From Algoriphagus sp. (lineage in GTDB: Bacteria; Bacteroidota; Bacteroidia; Cytophagales; Cyclobacteriaceae): DNA of 64,000 nt. Positions within the stretch are counted from its first letter, which is position 1; each line of letters opens with the position of its first letter. The DNA lies in NCBI GenBank assembly GCA_018336015.1, contig JAGXQZ010000010.1:62001-126000 (forward strand). Direction: 5' to 3'. Of the stretch, positions 1 through 9,156 are shown piece by piece. The notes under the pieces are model-generated. The model was given only the letters and a program-made list of their open reading frames with translations, was not told the origin of the DNA and did no database searches. The translations under genes were made by a program, and so were the position numbers.

Positions 1-2
1 AG

Positions 3-299
3 AAGGTAATTCGAAAATATAAGAAACTTGTACTATTTACCGAAATCGGCTATTGCAATACAGTGGATGCAGCCGTGCAGCCTTGGGTCTGGCCAAATGA
101 GCGCCGTGAGACTGAATTTTCGGAGGAAGTTCAGGCACTTTGTTATGAGGCATTTTTTCAAACTGCCTGGAAAAAGGACTGGTTGGCAGGAGTGTTTTTT
201 TGGAAGTGGTATCCGCAGCGACATGATCGCGAACCGGATTTTACACCACAAGGAAAGCAAGCTGAAAAAATCTTATCCAGGTATTTTTTAGCAGACTGA
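3..299 (+). CDS. C-terminal end of a GH113-like glycoside hydrolase (partial)
   Basis: The reading frame is open from the window edge (frame begins at base 3) to a TGA at 297-299, so only about the last 98 residues are seen. They show LVLFTEIGY early, then AAVQPW, a helix with CYEAFF, GVFFWKWYP and DFTPQGKQAEKIL, the order found in the last strands of the GH113-like TIM barrel (endo-beta-mannanase relatives). The Glu in FTEIGY is in the position expected for a catalytic acid of this clan. The family call rests on these C-terminal motifs alone. The substrate cannot be told. A GTG at 63 is internal and not a real start. Confidence 0.7.
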   Translation, partial: KVIRKYKKLVLFTEIGYCNTVDAAVQPWVWPNERRETEFSEEVQALCYEAFFQTAWKKDWLAGVFFWKWYPQRHDREPDFTPQGKQAEKILSRYFLAD

Positions 300-409
300 A
301 AATCACCCCTCTTTGTGACTTTTGTCATGGTTGAATAGGGTATGAGGACTTAGCTTTACTTCAGTTTTAAAGCCAAACAGTCCTTCTTTTTACCTAATCA
401 CACGACGCC

Positions 410-619
410 ATGAAAGCCAATATGGGAAGTATCGACAAAACAGTGAGATTGTTAATTGCTGCTCTATTGATTGTGCTTTACTTTCTTGGCGTCGTGGAGG
501 GGGTGCTTGGTACTGTGGCATTGGGGATAGCGGTCGTGTTTACTCTGACGAGTGTCATCAGCTTCTGTCCACTTTATGCTGTTTTTGGGATAACAACATG
601 CAAGACTAAGTCCGCCTAA
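410..619 (+). CDS. DUF2892 / YgaP-type small inner membrane protein
   Basis: The 69-residue protein has MGSIDKTVRLLIA at the N-terminus and two closely spaced hydrophobic segments (about residues 12-29 and 32-50), followed by FCPLYAVFGITTC. This is the pattern of the YgaP transmembrane domain family (DUF2892), which in other bacteria is often fused to or encoded beside rhodanese domains. No rhodanese is seen here, so it is a stand-alone membrane module. The C-terminal cysteine pair CPLYAVFGITTC is typical of the family. A strong hairpin terminator follows within 55 bases, so the gene is probably transcribed alone. Confidence 0.85.
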   Translation: MKANMGSIDKTVRLLIAALLIVLYFLGVVEGVLGTVALGIAVVFTLTSVISFCPLYAVFGITTCKTKSA

Positions 620-669
620 AGGTGGTTTGGGTTATAGATAATTGATAGTGCTTTCAAATTGAGGGAAAG

Positions 670-700
670 ACCGGGGGCAATAGCTTCCGGTTTTTTTGTT
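670..700 (+). terminator. Rho-independent terminator after the DUF2892 gene
   Basis: ACCGGGGGC (670-678) pairs with GCTTCCGGT (683-691) over nine pairs with two G-T wobbles and an AATA loop. A run of seven T residues follows at 691-697. Confidence 0.85.
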
Positions 701-779
701 GCTTTCTGATCTACGGTACGGACTTTTTTGATTTTTTCACTATCTAGCTTTTGAAAACCCAAAAAAGCACCCCTTACTT

Positions 780-2186
780 ATGAATAAAAGAAGAGAATTT
801 TTGAAATCCACCGGACTGGCTGGATTAGGCCTCTTTGGCGCAGGAAGTGCCATGGCCGATTCTATGAAAGTTCTTCCTTTTGAAGCCAAATACGGAGACT
901 CAAGAATCCAAACCTTTAATATGTCCGGCTTTGCCGCGCCAAAAATTGAAACTGTTCGAGTCGGAGTCGTAGGACTGGGGCAGCGTGGTCCAGGTGCAGT
1001 TGACCGATTGAGCAAAATCGAAGGGGTGGAAATCAAAGCCCTCTGCGACCTTTTGCCCGAACGGGCAGAAAAAGCTAAAAAGTCACTGGAGGGAACCATT
1101 CACAAACCCGAACTCTATTCGGGAAGTGCTTACGCCTGGAAGAAAATGTGCGAGCGTCCGGATTTGGATTTGATCTACATCGCTACACCTTGGGAATGGC
1201 ACGTGCCGATGGCTGTTTTTGCCATGGAAGCTGGAAAGCATGCTGCCGTGGAAGTTCCCGCCGCCCGTACCCTAGATGAATGCTGGCAGCTAGTCGAGAC
1301 TTCCGAACGCACCAAAAAGCACTGCATGCAGCTGGAGAATTGCTGCTATGACTTCTTTGAGCTGATGACTTTGAAAATGGCCCGTGAGGGATTTTTTGGA
1401 GAGGTCGTTCATGTGGAAGGAGCCTATATTCATGATTTGCTTTGGTTGAATTTTGACAAGGATAAAGGCTACCAAGGCATGTGGAGACTGGAAGAAAACT
1501 TCCGAAATGGCAATCTTTACCCTACCCATGGATTAGGACCAATCTGTCAGATTTTGGACATCAACCGAGGGGATCAGATGGACTATCTGACCTCGATGTC
1601 TTCCAATGATTTCCAAATGAAGAAAAAAGCTCAGGAACTGGCTGAAAAGGATGCTTTTTGGAACTCCTACGCGGCTAAAAACTACAGGGGTAACATGAAT
1701 ACCACGGTGGTGAAAACCAAAAAAGGAAAATCCATCATGATACAGCACGATGTGACTTCTCCGCGTCCGTATTCACGATTGCATGTGGTGAGTGGCACTG
1801 AGGGTTATGCCCAAAAATACCCTGACCAAAAAGTTTCCAAAGGTCACAGCTGGATGAAAGAAGACGAGATGATGGCGTTGAAAGAAAAATATACTCCAGA
1901 AATCGTCCAAAAAGTAGGTGAGCTCGCCAAGCAAATCGGCGGACACGGTGGCATGGACTTTATGATGGATTGGAGGCTCATTGATTGTCTAAGAAATGGA
2001 CTACCGCTTGATCAGGACGTCTATGATGCAGCACTTTGGAGTTGTATTACTCCGCTTAGCGAGTGGTCAGTAGCCAATCGATCCAATTCCATCGACATCC
2101 CGGATTTCACAGGAGGTCATTGGAAAACCAATAAGCCTGTGGAAATTACCCTAAAGGGTGGAGGTACTACGAAAGTCAGAGTTTGA
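780..2186 (+). CDS. Tat-exported Gfo/Idh/MocA family protein, GH109-like
   Basis: The 468-residue protein starts with a twin-arginine signal (KRREFLKSTG plus a hydrophobic stretch ending near AMA at residue 26), so it should act in the periplasm. A Rossmann fold follows with the dinucleotide motif GVVGLGQRGPG near residue 61. Further on are YIATPWEWH, the family motif YPTHGLGPI, and HGGMDFMMDWR. Those Tyr and His residues match the active-site pair of GH109 alpha-N-acetylgalactosaminidases, which use bound NAD to cleave glycosides through a 3-keto intermediate. Many Bacteroidota homologues have not been tested, so glycosidase activity and sugar identity are inferred. It converges on a DUF1080 gene, a frequent partner in keto-sugar processing. 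Confidence 0.85.
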   Translation: MNKRREFLKSTGLAGLGLFGAGSAMADSMKVLPFEAKYGDSRIQTFNMSGFAAPKIETVRVGVVGLGQRGPGAVDRLSKIEGVEIKALCDLLPERAEKAKKSLEGTIHKPELYSGSAYAWKKMCERPDLDLIYIATPWEWHVPMAVFAMEAGKHAAVEVPAARTLDECWQLVETSERTKKHCMQLENCCYDFFELMTLKMAREGFFGEVVHVEGAYIHDLLWLNFDKDKGYQGMWRLEENFRNGNLYPTHGLGPICQILDINRGDQMDYLTSMSSNDFQMKKKAQELAEKDAFWNSYAAKNYRGNMNTTVVKTKKGKSIMIQHDVTSPRPYSRLHVVSGTEGYAQKYPDQKVSKGHSWMKEDEMMALKEKYTPEIVQKVGELAKQIGGHGGMDFMMDWRLIDCLRNGLPLDQDVYDAALWSCITPLSEWSVANRSNSIDIPDFTGGHWKTNKPVEITLKGGGTTKVRV

Positions 2187-2213
2187 TAGCTCTTGGACTG
2201 GTTAGAAAATATT

Positions 2214-2241
2214 AGGGAGGTCATTTGACCTCCCTTTTTTA
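2214..2241 (+). terminator. Rho-independent terminator after the GH109-like gene
   Basis: A perfect 10-bp stem AGGGAGGTCA (2214-2223) and TGACCTCCCT (2226-2235) is followed by TTTTTTATTTT. It also abuts the stop codon of the convergent minus-strand gene. Confidence 0.9.
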
Positions 2242-3096
2242 TTTTGTTTTCAGTGCATTTTTGACTGTTTCAGCTAGTTTTTTATGATCATCTTTCATAG
2301 AGGTCAGATCCATCAGGGCCACTCTTCTAAAATCAATCGGGTGGCTTTCGCTTTGAAGACTGATGTATCCACCTTCGATCAGCTTGCCATCGATTTTCAC
2401 TCCAGGGTCAACAGGAGATACATTTCCTCCTCCGATCTGAGGTTGATAGTAACTTATCACGGTGTCCATTCCTACCAGATGGTGGATTTCTCGGTCACCC
2501 AAAACGATAAAATTGGCCTTGACCCATTGGTCTCCATGGTAAGTTTCAGACTTGGAGTTGATGCAGTGAGGAGTAAACAATTTGTCATCCATGACCACGT
2601 TGGTCCCAGGTGTACATAGGTTGCAGGTACTTCGCTTATCCTTTCCATTTCCTCCTAGGAATTGTGCTTCGATGGAGATCGGGAAATCCTGATCTTTCAG
2701 CATAGTTTTGGGATCTTGCCCATGAAGCATTGCTCCACTGTTTCTCAAGGCCCACCCTTCGCCTCCTGGGCATTGGTCACCGACAAAGCGGTATTCTACC
2801 GTAAGTAGGTAATAAGAAAAGGGCTTTTTATAGAAAATATGCCCATACTGACGGTCAAATTGCTCATAGCCATCATAGCGAACTTTCATCAATCCGTCTT
2901 CTACCCGAAAAGTATTGGCATAATTGACTCCCAAGTCATGGGTTCGGATTTTTGGGGTCCAATCAGCTAGGTCTTTGCCGTTGAAAAGCTCGATCCATTT
3001 GGTAGAGGCTTTTTTTGGAAATAGAAATGCAGTGCAAAAGAGCACTAAGATCAAAGGAATAATCCAAAGGAGTTTTTTGAAGTGTGCTGGGTTCAT
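2239..3096 (-). CDS. DUF1080 (3-keto-disaccharide hydrolase-like) protein
   Basis: About 285 residues. I choose the ATG at 3096 because it overlaps the upstream stop codon as ATGA and is followed directly by a membrane anchor or signal (KKLLWIIPLILVLF). The next domain begins WIELFNGKDLADWTP, the hallmark opening of DUF1080, a concanavalin-like beta sandwich also called 3-keto-disaccharide hydrolase. GWALRNSGAMLHGQ and PISIEAQFLGG match the conserved core, and a C-T-N-L-C-T-P-G-T stretch is also family-typical. Members of this family hydrolyse 3-keto-glycosides made by Gfo/Idh/MocA enzymes, which fits the convergent GH109-like gene. A function on 3-keto sugars here is inference. Confidence 0.85.
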   Translation of the reverse strand: MNPAHFKKLLWIIPLILVLFCTAFLFPKKASTKWIELFNGKDLADWTPKIRTHDLGVNYANTFRVEDGLMKVRYDGYEQFDRQYGHIFYKKPFSYYLLTVEYRFVGDQCPGGEGWALRNSGAMLHGQDPKTMLKDQDFPISIEAQFLGGNGKDKRSTCNLCTPGTNVVMDDKLFTPHCINSKSETYHGDQWVKANFIVLGDREIHHLVGMDTVISYYQPQIGGGNVSPVDPGVKIDGKLIEGGYISLQSESHPIDFRRVALMDLTSMKDDHKKLAETVKNALKTK

Positions 3097-3887
3097 TGGG
3101 TTTGTTTTTTGAGTCTTAAGACTGCCCAAACCGGATAGTGATCCGAATAAGGTACGTCGATGACCTTGTATTCTACTAATTCGAATTTTCTGGAATCATA
3201 CCAGATGTAGTCGATTCGGGCACCTGCCTCGGGTTTGCCATAGGTGTTTTGGAGGTTGCCGGCTTCTGAGCCCGCTTCTTTCCAATAAGAAGGAATACTT
3301 CGGTATTCTTCCGAATCAGCTTCAAAGTTGAGGTCTCCCGCCCAAATGACCGGTTTGTCGAGTGTTTCGGCATAAGATAGGATGGAATCCAATTGGGCTT
3401 TGCGATTTTCGGGGAATTCATGACAGAGATGTGTTCCTCCAAAATAAAACTCTTCCAAGGTTTTTAATTCCGCCTTGACCCAAGCCATGGCCCGAGGTTC
3501 TCCTCCAGCTGGGTTTGGAAGTTTCAACGTGTGGTATTTGGATCCTTTTTTCACCAGTAGCCCTTCTCCGTAACCTCCACCATCGTAATCCATGGCTTTT
3601 CCAAAGTATCCCCTATAGCCTGTTTCTCGGACAAACCTTTTGATTATATCCAAGGAGTCAGAATAAAGAGCGTAATGCCTTCCTGTCAAGGAGTCCACCT
3701 CCTGGAGTGCGATGACTTCTGGTTGCATCAGTACAAATAGATCACTGATTTTATCAAAATTTGGAACACCTGGATTGGATGGATTTTCTCCATGAAAAAT
3801 GTTGTAAGACAAGATCTTGATCTCTTGGGCAATACTTTGGCCTATCAATAAGGCTGAAAAGAATAGAAGAAAGAAAATGTGCTTCAT
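3093..3887 (-). CDS. Secreted endonuclease/exonuclease/phosphatase (EEP) family protein
   Basis: 264 residues from the ATG at 3887; an upstream TTG at 3893 is less likely. A signal peptide (KHIFFLLFFSALLIGQSIAQ) precedes an EEP fold with all the usual blocks: ILSYNIFHG, ALQEVD (metal-binding Glu), GGTHLCHE, GDLNFE, ARIDYIW and the C-terminal SDHYPV with the catalytic Asp-His. Family members cleave phosphodiester or phosphomonoester bonds of DNA, sphingomyelin or inositol phosphates, and the substrate here cannot be read from sequence. It is translationally coupled to the downstream DUF1080 gene through an ATGA overlap. Confidence 0.85.
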   Translation of the reverse strand: MKHIFFLLFFSALLIGQSIAQEIKILSYNIFHGENPSNPGVPNFDKISDLFVLMQPEVIALQEVDSLTGRHYALYSDSLDIIKRFVRETGYRGYFGKAMDYDGGGYGEGLLVKKGSKYHTLKLPNPAGGEPRAMAWVKAELKTLEEFYFGGTHLCHEFPENRKAQLDSILSYAETLDKPVIWAGDLNFEADSEEYRSIPSYWKEAGSEAGNLQNTYGKPEAGARIDYIWYDSRKFELVEYKVIDVPYSDHYPVWAVLRLKKQTQ

Positions 3888-4402
3888 GCTCAAATGTAGA
3901 AAAATGTCAGATTTGGCTGGATCAATTTTTTCAAACGGATGAAAATAGCAAAGAATAAGGTCAAGTTGGTATAATAAAACGAATAGGATTTCAGGCGCAT
4001 CCTAGAGTAGAGGTATCGGTTGAGTAGGTGGAGGTGGTTATTCCATTTATTAAACTCAAAAGCAAGTGATGGACGAACCGGTAATATTTGCAAGGAAAAA
4101 AGATCAGTACTTCTTCATTTTTACTGATTACATCTACAATTCATTTAAAGTAACCCAGGCTTAAAAAGAGATCAAAATTCTTGATCTGATTGCGATGATA
4201 AAAAAATCAAGAATCAAAATTAGGTAACAACTCCTTTATTTAAGATGTATGATTTAGTTTATATTAAAATAAAGTGTATTTTTTTGTATTGAAATGCTGT
4301 AAAAATTGTTCTAAAAAAAATATTTTGATCTATAAAGCTAGGTATTGGTATTATTATAGGTAAATCCTACATTACCTAAAATTTACCAACCTTATATACC
4401 TT
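3888..4402. other. AT-rich intergenic region with one inverted repeat
   Basis: This 515-bp gap separates divergent genes and should hold both promoters. The only clear structure is a 9-bp inverted repeat, ATTCTTGAT (4177-4185) and ATCAAGAAT (4206-4214). Short open frames here lack any recognisable protein character. I could not place a convincing TAnnTTTG promoter. Confidence 0.5.
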
Positions 4403-5800
4403 ATGAGAAAACTTTATTCTGTGCTGTCTTTTTCAGCTTTGTTAGGCGTGGCAGCTTCCTGTACCGATGTCATCGAAAATGAGATGACAGTCTCTGATGC
4501 CGTGGAGCGAGTAGCCCAGCAGGAGTTTGTACCCGGTCAATTGTTGATCAAGTACAAGACTACTACAGCAGGATCCAGACTTTCCCAGGACATATTGGAT
4601 ATGATCCAAGCTAATGTCGTAGAGGAGATTAAAACTGGAGCGATGGAACTTGCCAACGCCCGTAAAGGCGGAGAGTCAGGCGACCTACTTTTGGTTCAAA
4701 GTAACCTAGGAACAATGGAGGCTATCGAGCGCTTGCGCAACATGCCTGAGATAGAATATGCAGAACCCAACTGGATCTATCAGCACTATGCAACATCGGA
4801 TGACCCGTATTTCACAGGTGGTCAGCTATGGGGTATGTCTGCGGGTTCAAATGGAGGAAATCAATTTGGTTCTCGGGCAGCAACAGCTTGGGCAGCTGAT
4901 AAAATAGGTTCCTCTTCTGTTTACATAGGCATCATCGACGAAGGTTACATGTATACGCATGAGGATCTGGCTGCTAATGCAGGTGTCAATCCTTATGAGA
5001 TTGATGGAAATGGTATCGATGATGACGGTAATGGCCTTATCGATGATGTATATGGCTGGGACTTTGCCTCAAATGACAAGACTGTCTTTGACGGAACAGG
5101 TGATGATCACGGTACACACGTAGCAGGTACGATCGGTGGTGTAGGCGGTAATAGTATAGGTGTAGCAGGTGTGGTATGGAATGTAAAGATGCTTGGTGCT
5201 AAATTCTTGGGTAGCCAAGGAGGTACTACAGCCAATGCCATTAAAGCAGTGGACTATTTCACTAACCTAAAAAATAAGGGTTTAAATATCGTAGCTACCA
5301 ATAACTCTTGGGGTGGTGGAGGTTTCTCTCAAGCGTTGAAAGATGCTATTGATCGTGCCGGTTCCGCGGGGATCCTATTTGTGGCCGCAGCAGGTAACTC
5401 AGGTACTAATAATGACGCTACCGCCAGCTATCCTTCAGGATACACATCAGCCAATATTATCGCTGTAGCATCCATCACCAGCTCTGGTGCTCTGTCTTCA
5501 TTTTCACAGTATGGCGCAACGACAGTAGACATCGGAGCTCCTGGTTCTGCGATCTGGTCAACTGTTCCAGTAGCAGTCGGTAAGGGTAAAAATGCTACCG
5601 TTGGATCAGGCTACGCAAGCTACAACGGTACTTCAATGGCTACTCCTCATGTAACGGGAGCCGTGGCCTTGTATGCTTCTTTGAATCCTGGAGCAAGTGC
5701 TGCTACCATCAAAAATGCTATCATGAGTTCTGCCACAGCTACTCCTTCTCTTAATGGTAAAGTAGTATCAAATGGCAGACTAAACGTATCTGGTTTCTAA
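4403..5800 (+). CDS. S8 (subtilisin-like) serine protease, lipoprotein
   Basis: The 465-residue protein has a lipoprotein signal ending at Cys20 (GVAASC), so it is probably anchored to a membrane. Residues 40-125 look like an inhibitor-I9-type propeptide ending in EIEYAEPNWIY. The catalytic triad is visible: Asp179 in IGIIDEGY, His236 in DDHGTHVAGT and Ser411 in NGTSMATPHV, with oxyanion Asn332 in AAAGNSG. Between Asp and His lies an Asp/Asn-rich loop (about 200-216) suited to calcium binding. There is no C-terminal secretion tag, which agrees with a lipoprotein. A strong terminator follows, so the gene is monocistronic. Confidence 0.93.
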   Translation: MRKLYSVLSFSALLGVAASCTDVIENEMTVSDAVERVAQQEFVPGQLLIKYKTTTAGSRLSQDILDMIQANVVEEIKTGAMELANARKGGESGDLLLVQSNLGTMEAIERLRNMPEIEYAEPNWIYQHYATSDDPYFTGGQLWGMSAGSNGGNQFGSRAATAWAADKIGSSSVYIGIIDEGYMYTHEDLAANAGVNPYEIDGNGIDDDGNGLIDDVYGWDFASNDKTVFDGTGDDHGTHVAGTIGGVGGNSIGVAGVVWNVKMLGAKFLGSQGGTTANAIKAVDYFTNLKNKGLNIVATNNSWGGGGFSQALKDAIDRAGSAGILFVAAAGNSGTNNDATASYPSGYTSANIIAVASITSSGALSSFSQYGATTVDIGAPGSAIWSTVPVAVGKGKNATVGSGYASYNGTSMATPHVTGAVALYASLNPGASAATIKNAIMSSATATPSLNGKVVSNGRLNVSGF

Positions 5801-5826
5801 TCCTGATGAATTTAACTTAACACGCC

Positions 5827-5857
5827 AAGAGCCCCGAAAGGGGCTCTTTTTTTGTCT
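5827..5857 (+). terminator. Rho-independent terminator after the S8 protease
   Basis: AAGAGCCCC (5827-5835) pairs with GGGGCTCTT (5840-5848) around a GAAA tetraloop, followed by a T run to about 5853. Confidence 0.95.
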
Positions 5858-5876
5858 TTTTTATACGAAATCCAAC

Positions 5877-6494
5877 TTAAGATCTTCTTTTCCTCATCTC
5901 CTCTGCCAACTCTTTATCCATCGGAAATTCGCTTTCTTCCAGTTTATGGATGATGTTTTGGTAGTTGTAATCATCCCGGTTTTGGGAAAGCTTGGCGCTG
6001 GCTTGTACTTCTGTAATGGTGATTTCTATTCCTACCAAGGCTCTGATTTGCCCTTCTACATATGTCTCACTCATCGTTTCTACATGTACTCGATTTGGCC
6101 TACCTTCCTCATAGATATCTACCAGAGACTTGAGGTGATGCATCAGTTCTTCTCCTTCGATGATCCGGATTTTTCCATACACATGCACAGCTAGGTAATT
6201 CCAAGTGGGTACATTTTCATGATTGTACCACGAGGAGGAAATGTAGGCATGAGGACCTTGAAAGGTCACCAAGACTTCTTCCCCTTCACGGATGGATTTC
6301 CATTGTGGATTGGCCTTGGCCAAGTGACCATGCAGTACTGCCTCTCCACTCGATTTTTTCTCCAAAACCACTGGCAAATGGGTGGCCCAAGGCCTACCTT
6401 CGACCTGTGAAATCAGGGTGGCAAAGGCGTTTTTTTGAATAAACTCGATGACTTCGGTTTCGTTTTCCCAATTGTTGAGGCGGTGAATATACAT
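5877..6494 (-). CDS. PaiB-like FMN-binding negative transcriptional regulator
   Basis: 205 residues from the ATG at 6494; a longer frame to 6578 adds 28 residues not found in the family, whose usual length is about 205-210. The split-barrel fold shows ATLISQVEGRPWATHLPVVL, then HGHLAKANPQW, VLVTFQGPHAYISSSWY and VPTWNYLAVHVYG, the standard PaiB series that forms an FMN-binding dimer. The C-terminal region has the family motif AKLSQNR. PaiB affects sporulation and degradative enzymes in Bacillus, while its role in Bacteroidota is unknown. It is divergent from the helicase gene, with 114 bases between the starts. Confidence 0.88.
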   Translation of the reverse strand: MYIHRLNNWENETEVIEFIQKNAFATLISQVEGRPWATHLPVVLEKKSSGEAVLHGHLAKANPQWKSIREGEEVLVTFQGPHAYISSSWYNHENVPTWNYLAVHVYGKIRIIEGEELMHHLKSLVDIYEEGRPNRVHVETMSETYVEGQIRALVGIEITITEVQASAKLSQNRDDYNYQNIIHKLEESEFPMDKELAEEMRKRRS

Positions 6495-6608
6495 GGTATG
6501 TAAAAGTAAGGATTCAAAAGTTGCCCAAACTTCGCTCACTCGCAAAAAATCCCCGTACTTTTTCCCTGTATCCATCAAAAATCAATGACAAACATGTAAG
6601 TTAGTTGA

Positions 6609-8864
6609 ATGAATACATCCACTGACCGACTGGAGTTGGCGGCACGTTTTGTGAATAACACCGGCGCTCCGATTTTTTTGACAGGGAAGGCAGGGACAGG
6701 AAAGACGACTTTTCTCCGAGCTCTCGCCCATCGCACGCACAAGCGATTTGTGATCTTGGCACCCACTGGCATTGCCGCGCTCAATGCCAAAGGGGTCACG
6801 ATTCATTCGCAGTTTCTGTTGCCTTTTGGTTCCTTTTTGCCCGTACGTGATGCAGAGGGGCATTACACCGATCGCAACGGTTTTTTTACCCAACAGACAC
6901 TTGCCCGCAGACATCCGCTGAATCAGTTTCGTCGAAATGTCCTCAAATCCATCGATCTTCTGGTGATTGATGAAGTCAGCATGCTGCGAGCAGATATCCT
7001 GGACGCCATCGACTACCGGATGCGCAGCGTAAAGCGAAATTACCAAGTGCCTTTTGGGGGAGTGCAGGTCTTGTTTATCGGAGACTTGTACCAGCTGCCT
7101 CCGGTAGTAAAGGATGAGGAATGGTCTGTCCTGGGCAGATTTTATAAATCCATGCATTTTTTTGAGGCCAAAGCACTTCAAAACACTGGATTGGTCTACC
7201 TCGAACTGGATAAGATTTTCCGGCAGCAGGATGAGACGTTTATCCGAATTCTCAATAACCTCCGCGACAACAAATCCACCCCTGAGGATGTCCGAATCCT
7301 CAATCAGCACTATAAAACTTTGGATGAAATCAAGGATCTACCTCCCTGTATCACGCTCACGACACATAATTATAAGGCGGATGAGATCAACCTGCGCGAG
7401 CTCAGAAGCTTGGACGTGCCATCATTTTTCTACGATGCCGATATCGAGCGGGAGTTTCCCGAGAATCTGTACCCCTTACCGGAATCCATCGAACTCAAAG
7501 TCGGTGCTCGGGTCATGTTTATCAAAAATGATACTTCTGGACTTTCCTCCTATTTCAATGGAAAATTGGCTACGGTTTCCGAACTCACTGCCGAGCAAGT
7601 GGTAGTCGAAATGGACGATTCCCGAGAGGAATACACCCTGAAAAAGGAGCTTTGGGAAAATAAAAAATACAGGATCAATCCCGATACCAAGGAGCTAGAG
7701 GAGGAGGTGATCGGTACCTTTTCCCAGTTTCCCATCAAACTCGCCTGGGCAGTTACGGTGCACAAAAGCCAAGGACTCACCTTTGACCGGGCCATTGTGG
7801 ATGTGGGGCAGGCTTTTGCTCCCGGGCAAGTGTATGTGGCACTCAGCCGACTGAGAAGTCTCGAAGGATTGGTGCTGCGTACACGGGTGCAGACGGACGT
7901 GATCTATTCGGATGCCAAGGTGGTTGAATTTACCCAAGACAAATCCTCGACCCAAGATCTTTCTGAGTTGCTTCGTTACAATCAGCTCACCTACCTCAGT
8001 CAACTTGTAGAATCGACCTTTGAGTTTGATTCGCTGATGACTTCGCTCAGTCAGTTTGATAAGGATCAGGAGACTTCCTTGGAGTTTGAGGAAGAGGATC
8101 TGCGTAAGGATCTGCCTGCGATTTTTGAGGTTCTGGAAAATGAAAAAGAAAATACCCGCAAGTTTCGTCAGCAACTCCAGCTGCTGATTCAGACCAAGCA
8201 GGAGGAAAAGCTGCTGGAACGAGTCGAAAAAGGAACAGCCTATTACCTCGATTTGCTGGTGAAGGTCCTCGAAATTCTCCTTCGGCATCAGCTTCGCATC
8301 GAGGAATTTTCCCGGATCAAAACTTATCAAAATGGTATAGAAGAACTTGAAATCGAGCTGCTTCGAAAATATACCGCCATCGCCAAAAGCGGCAACCTCA
8401 TTCAGGCTATCCTAAAGGGAGAGGTGGCTGAGAAAATGGAGGCCATCGATCTTCGAGTGAAGCAGTTGCGAATCAATCTGGTTGACATGATCCGAAAAGA
8501 GCTGCCAGAAAGGGCTTCTTCCAAAAACAAAACAGGCCGCAAAAAGTCCAAAGAATCCAAAGAGCCTAAAGAGAAAAAAGAAGACACCAAGGCTTGGAGT
8601 ATCCGACTGTTTCAAGAAGGAAAAACCGCTGAGCAGATCGCAGAGGAACGTGGCTATGCGGTTTCCACTATTTTGGGCCATCTCGCGCATGGAGTAAAGT
8701 CGGGAACCATTCCTTTAGAGGATTTGGTGTCTGAGGAGAGCATTCGGGAGATCCGTCATGTGGATGAAAAGCTGGATTCTTTGAAGGCTTATTTTGAGCA
8801 TTTCGGAGGCAAATATGACTATGCTACCCTACGATTGGTCTTGTATAGCGGGGGAGAGGAGTGA
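6609..8864 (+). CDS. Pif1/RecD-like superfamily 1B DNA helicase with C-terminal HTH-like tail
   Basis: 751 residues. Helicase motifs appear in order: Walker A GKAGTGKT (26-33), LAPTGIAALNA, TIHSQF, Walker B IDEVSM, GDLYQLPPV, and near residue 390 AVTVHKSQGLTFDRAI then VYVALSRLRSLEGL. This is the Pif1-like arrangement found in single bacterial proteins, which unwind DNA 5' to 3' and help replication through obstacles. After a helical stretch comes a lysine-rich linker (about 635-660) and then a helix-turn-helix-like domain with AWSIRLFQEGKTAEQIAEERGY, like the RQC/HTH domain of RecQ helicases. That tail probably binds DNA. Cytoplasmic; it has a promoter region shared with the divergent PaiB gene. 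Confidence 0.9.
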   Translation: MNTSTDRLELAARFVNNTGAPIFLTGKAGTGKTTFLRALAHRTHKRFVILAPTGIAALNAKGVTIHSQFLLPFGSFLPVRDAEGHYTDRNGFFTQQTLARRHPLNQFRRNVLKSIDLLVIDEVSMLRADILDAIDYRMRSVKRNYQVPFGGVQVLFIGDLYQLPPVVKDEEWSVLGRFYKSMHFFEAKALQNTGLVYLELDKIFRQQDETFIRILNNLRDNKSTPEDVRILNQHYKTLDEIKDLPPCITLTTHNYKADEINLRELRSLDVPSFFYDADIEREFPENLYPLPESIELKVGARVMFIKNDTSGLSSYFNGKLATVSELTAEQVVVEMDDSREEYTLKKELWENKKYRINPDTKELEEEVIGTFSQFPIKLAWAVTVHKSQGLTFDRAIVDVGQAFAPGQVYVALSRLRSLEGLVLRTRVQTDVIYSDAKVVEFTQDKSSTQDLSELLRYNQLTYLSQLVESTFEFDSLMTSLSQFDKDQETSLEFEEEDLRKDLPAIFEVLENEKENTRKFRQQLQLLIQTKQEEKLLERVEKGTAYYLDLLVKVLEILLRHQLRIEEFSRIKTYQNGIEELEIELLRKYTAIAKSGNLIQAILKGEVAEKMEAIDLRVKQLRINLVDMIRKELPERASSKNKTGRKKSKESKEPKEKKEDTKAWSIRLFQEGKTAEQIAEERGYAVSTILGHLAHGVKSGTIPLEDLVSEESIREIRHVDEKLDSLKAYFEHFGGKYDYATLRLVLYSGGEE

Positions 8865-9156
8865 GGAGAATTTATAGAAAGTGAGTCAACCTTTGGTATT
8901 CAACCCAACTTCGCTAATCAACAGTTGGTGTATGGCAATCGTGATTGAAAATCTTCCTCTTATTTCATTCCAGAAAATATAGAACACTGAATGATGAACT
9001 TCGAATGCTGAAGAGTAAGCAGTCTGAAGACTGCATATAGATGGGTCCAAGACAGAAGTCTTGAACCAGAATGAATGTTGATTTATCTTCTCGATGTCGT
9101 CAATCGTAATTCGTCATTCGTAAATAATAACTTCCCAACTCCCATTCTTCCTGACT
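8865..9156. repeat. Non-coding gap with degenerate repeats and a small hairpin
   Basis: The gap between the helicase and the convergent peptidase holds a GCAGTCT-GA-AGACTGC hairpin (about 9020-9035) with no T tail. It also has a stretch near 8980-9010 that resembles the GAATGATGAAC / CGAATG repeats of other gaps in this window. No gene is seen. Confidence 0.4.

Noticed and set aside
3890..4093. Minus-strand frame upstream of the EEP gene
   Set aside because: Low-complexity AT-rich sequence with no motif, and it would overlap the promoter region of the S8 gene.
9020..9035. GCAGTCTGAAGACTGC hairpin as a terminator
   Set aside because: It has no T tail on either strand and a very short loop, so I list it only as gap structure.
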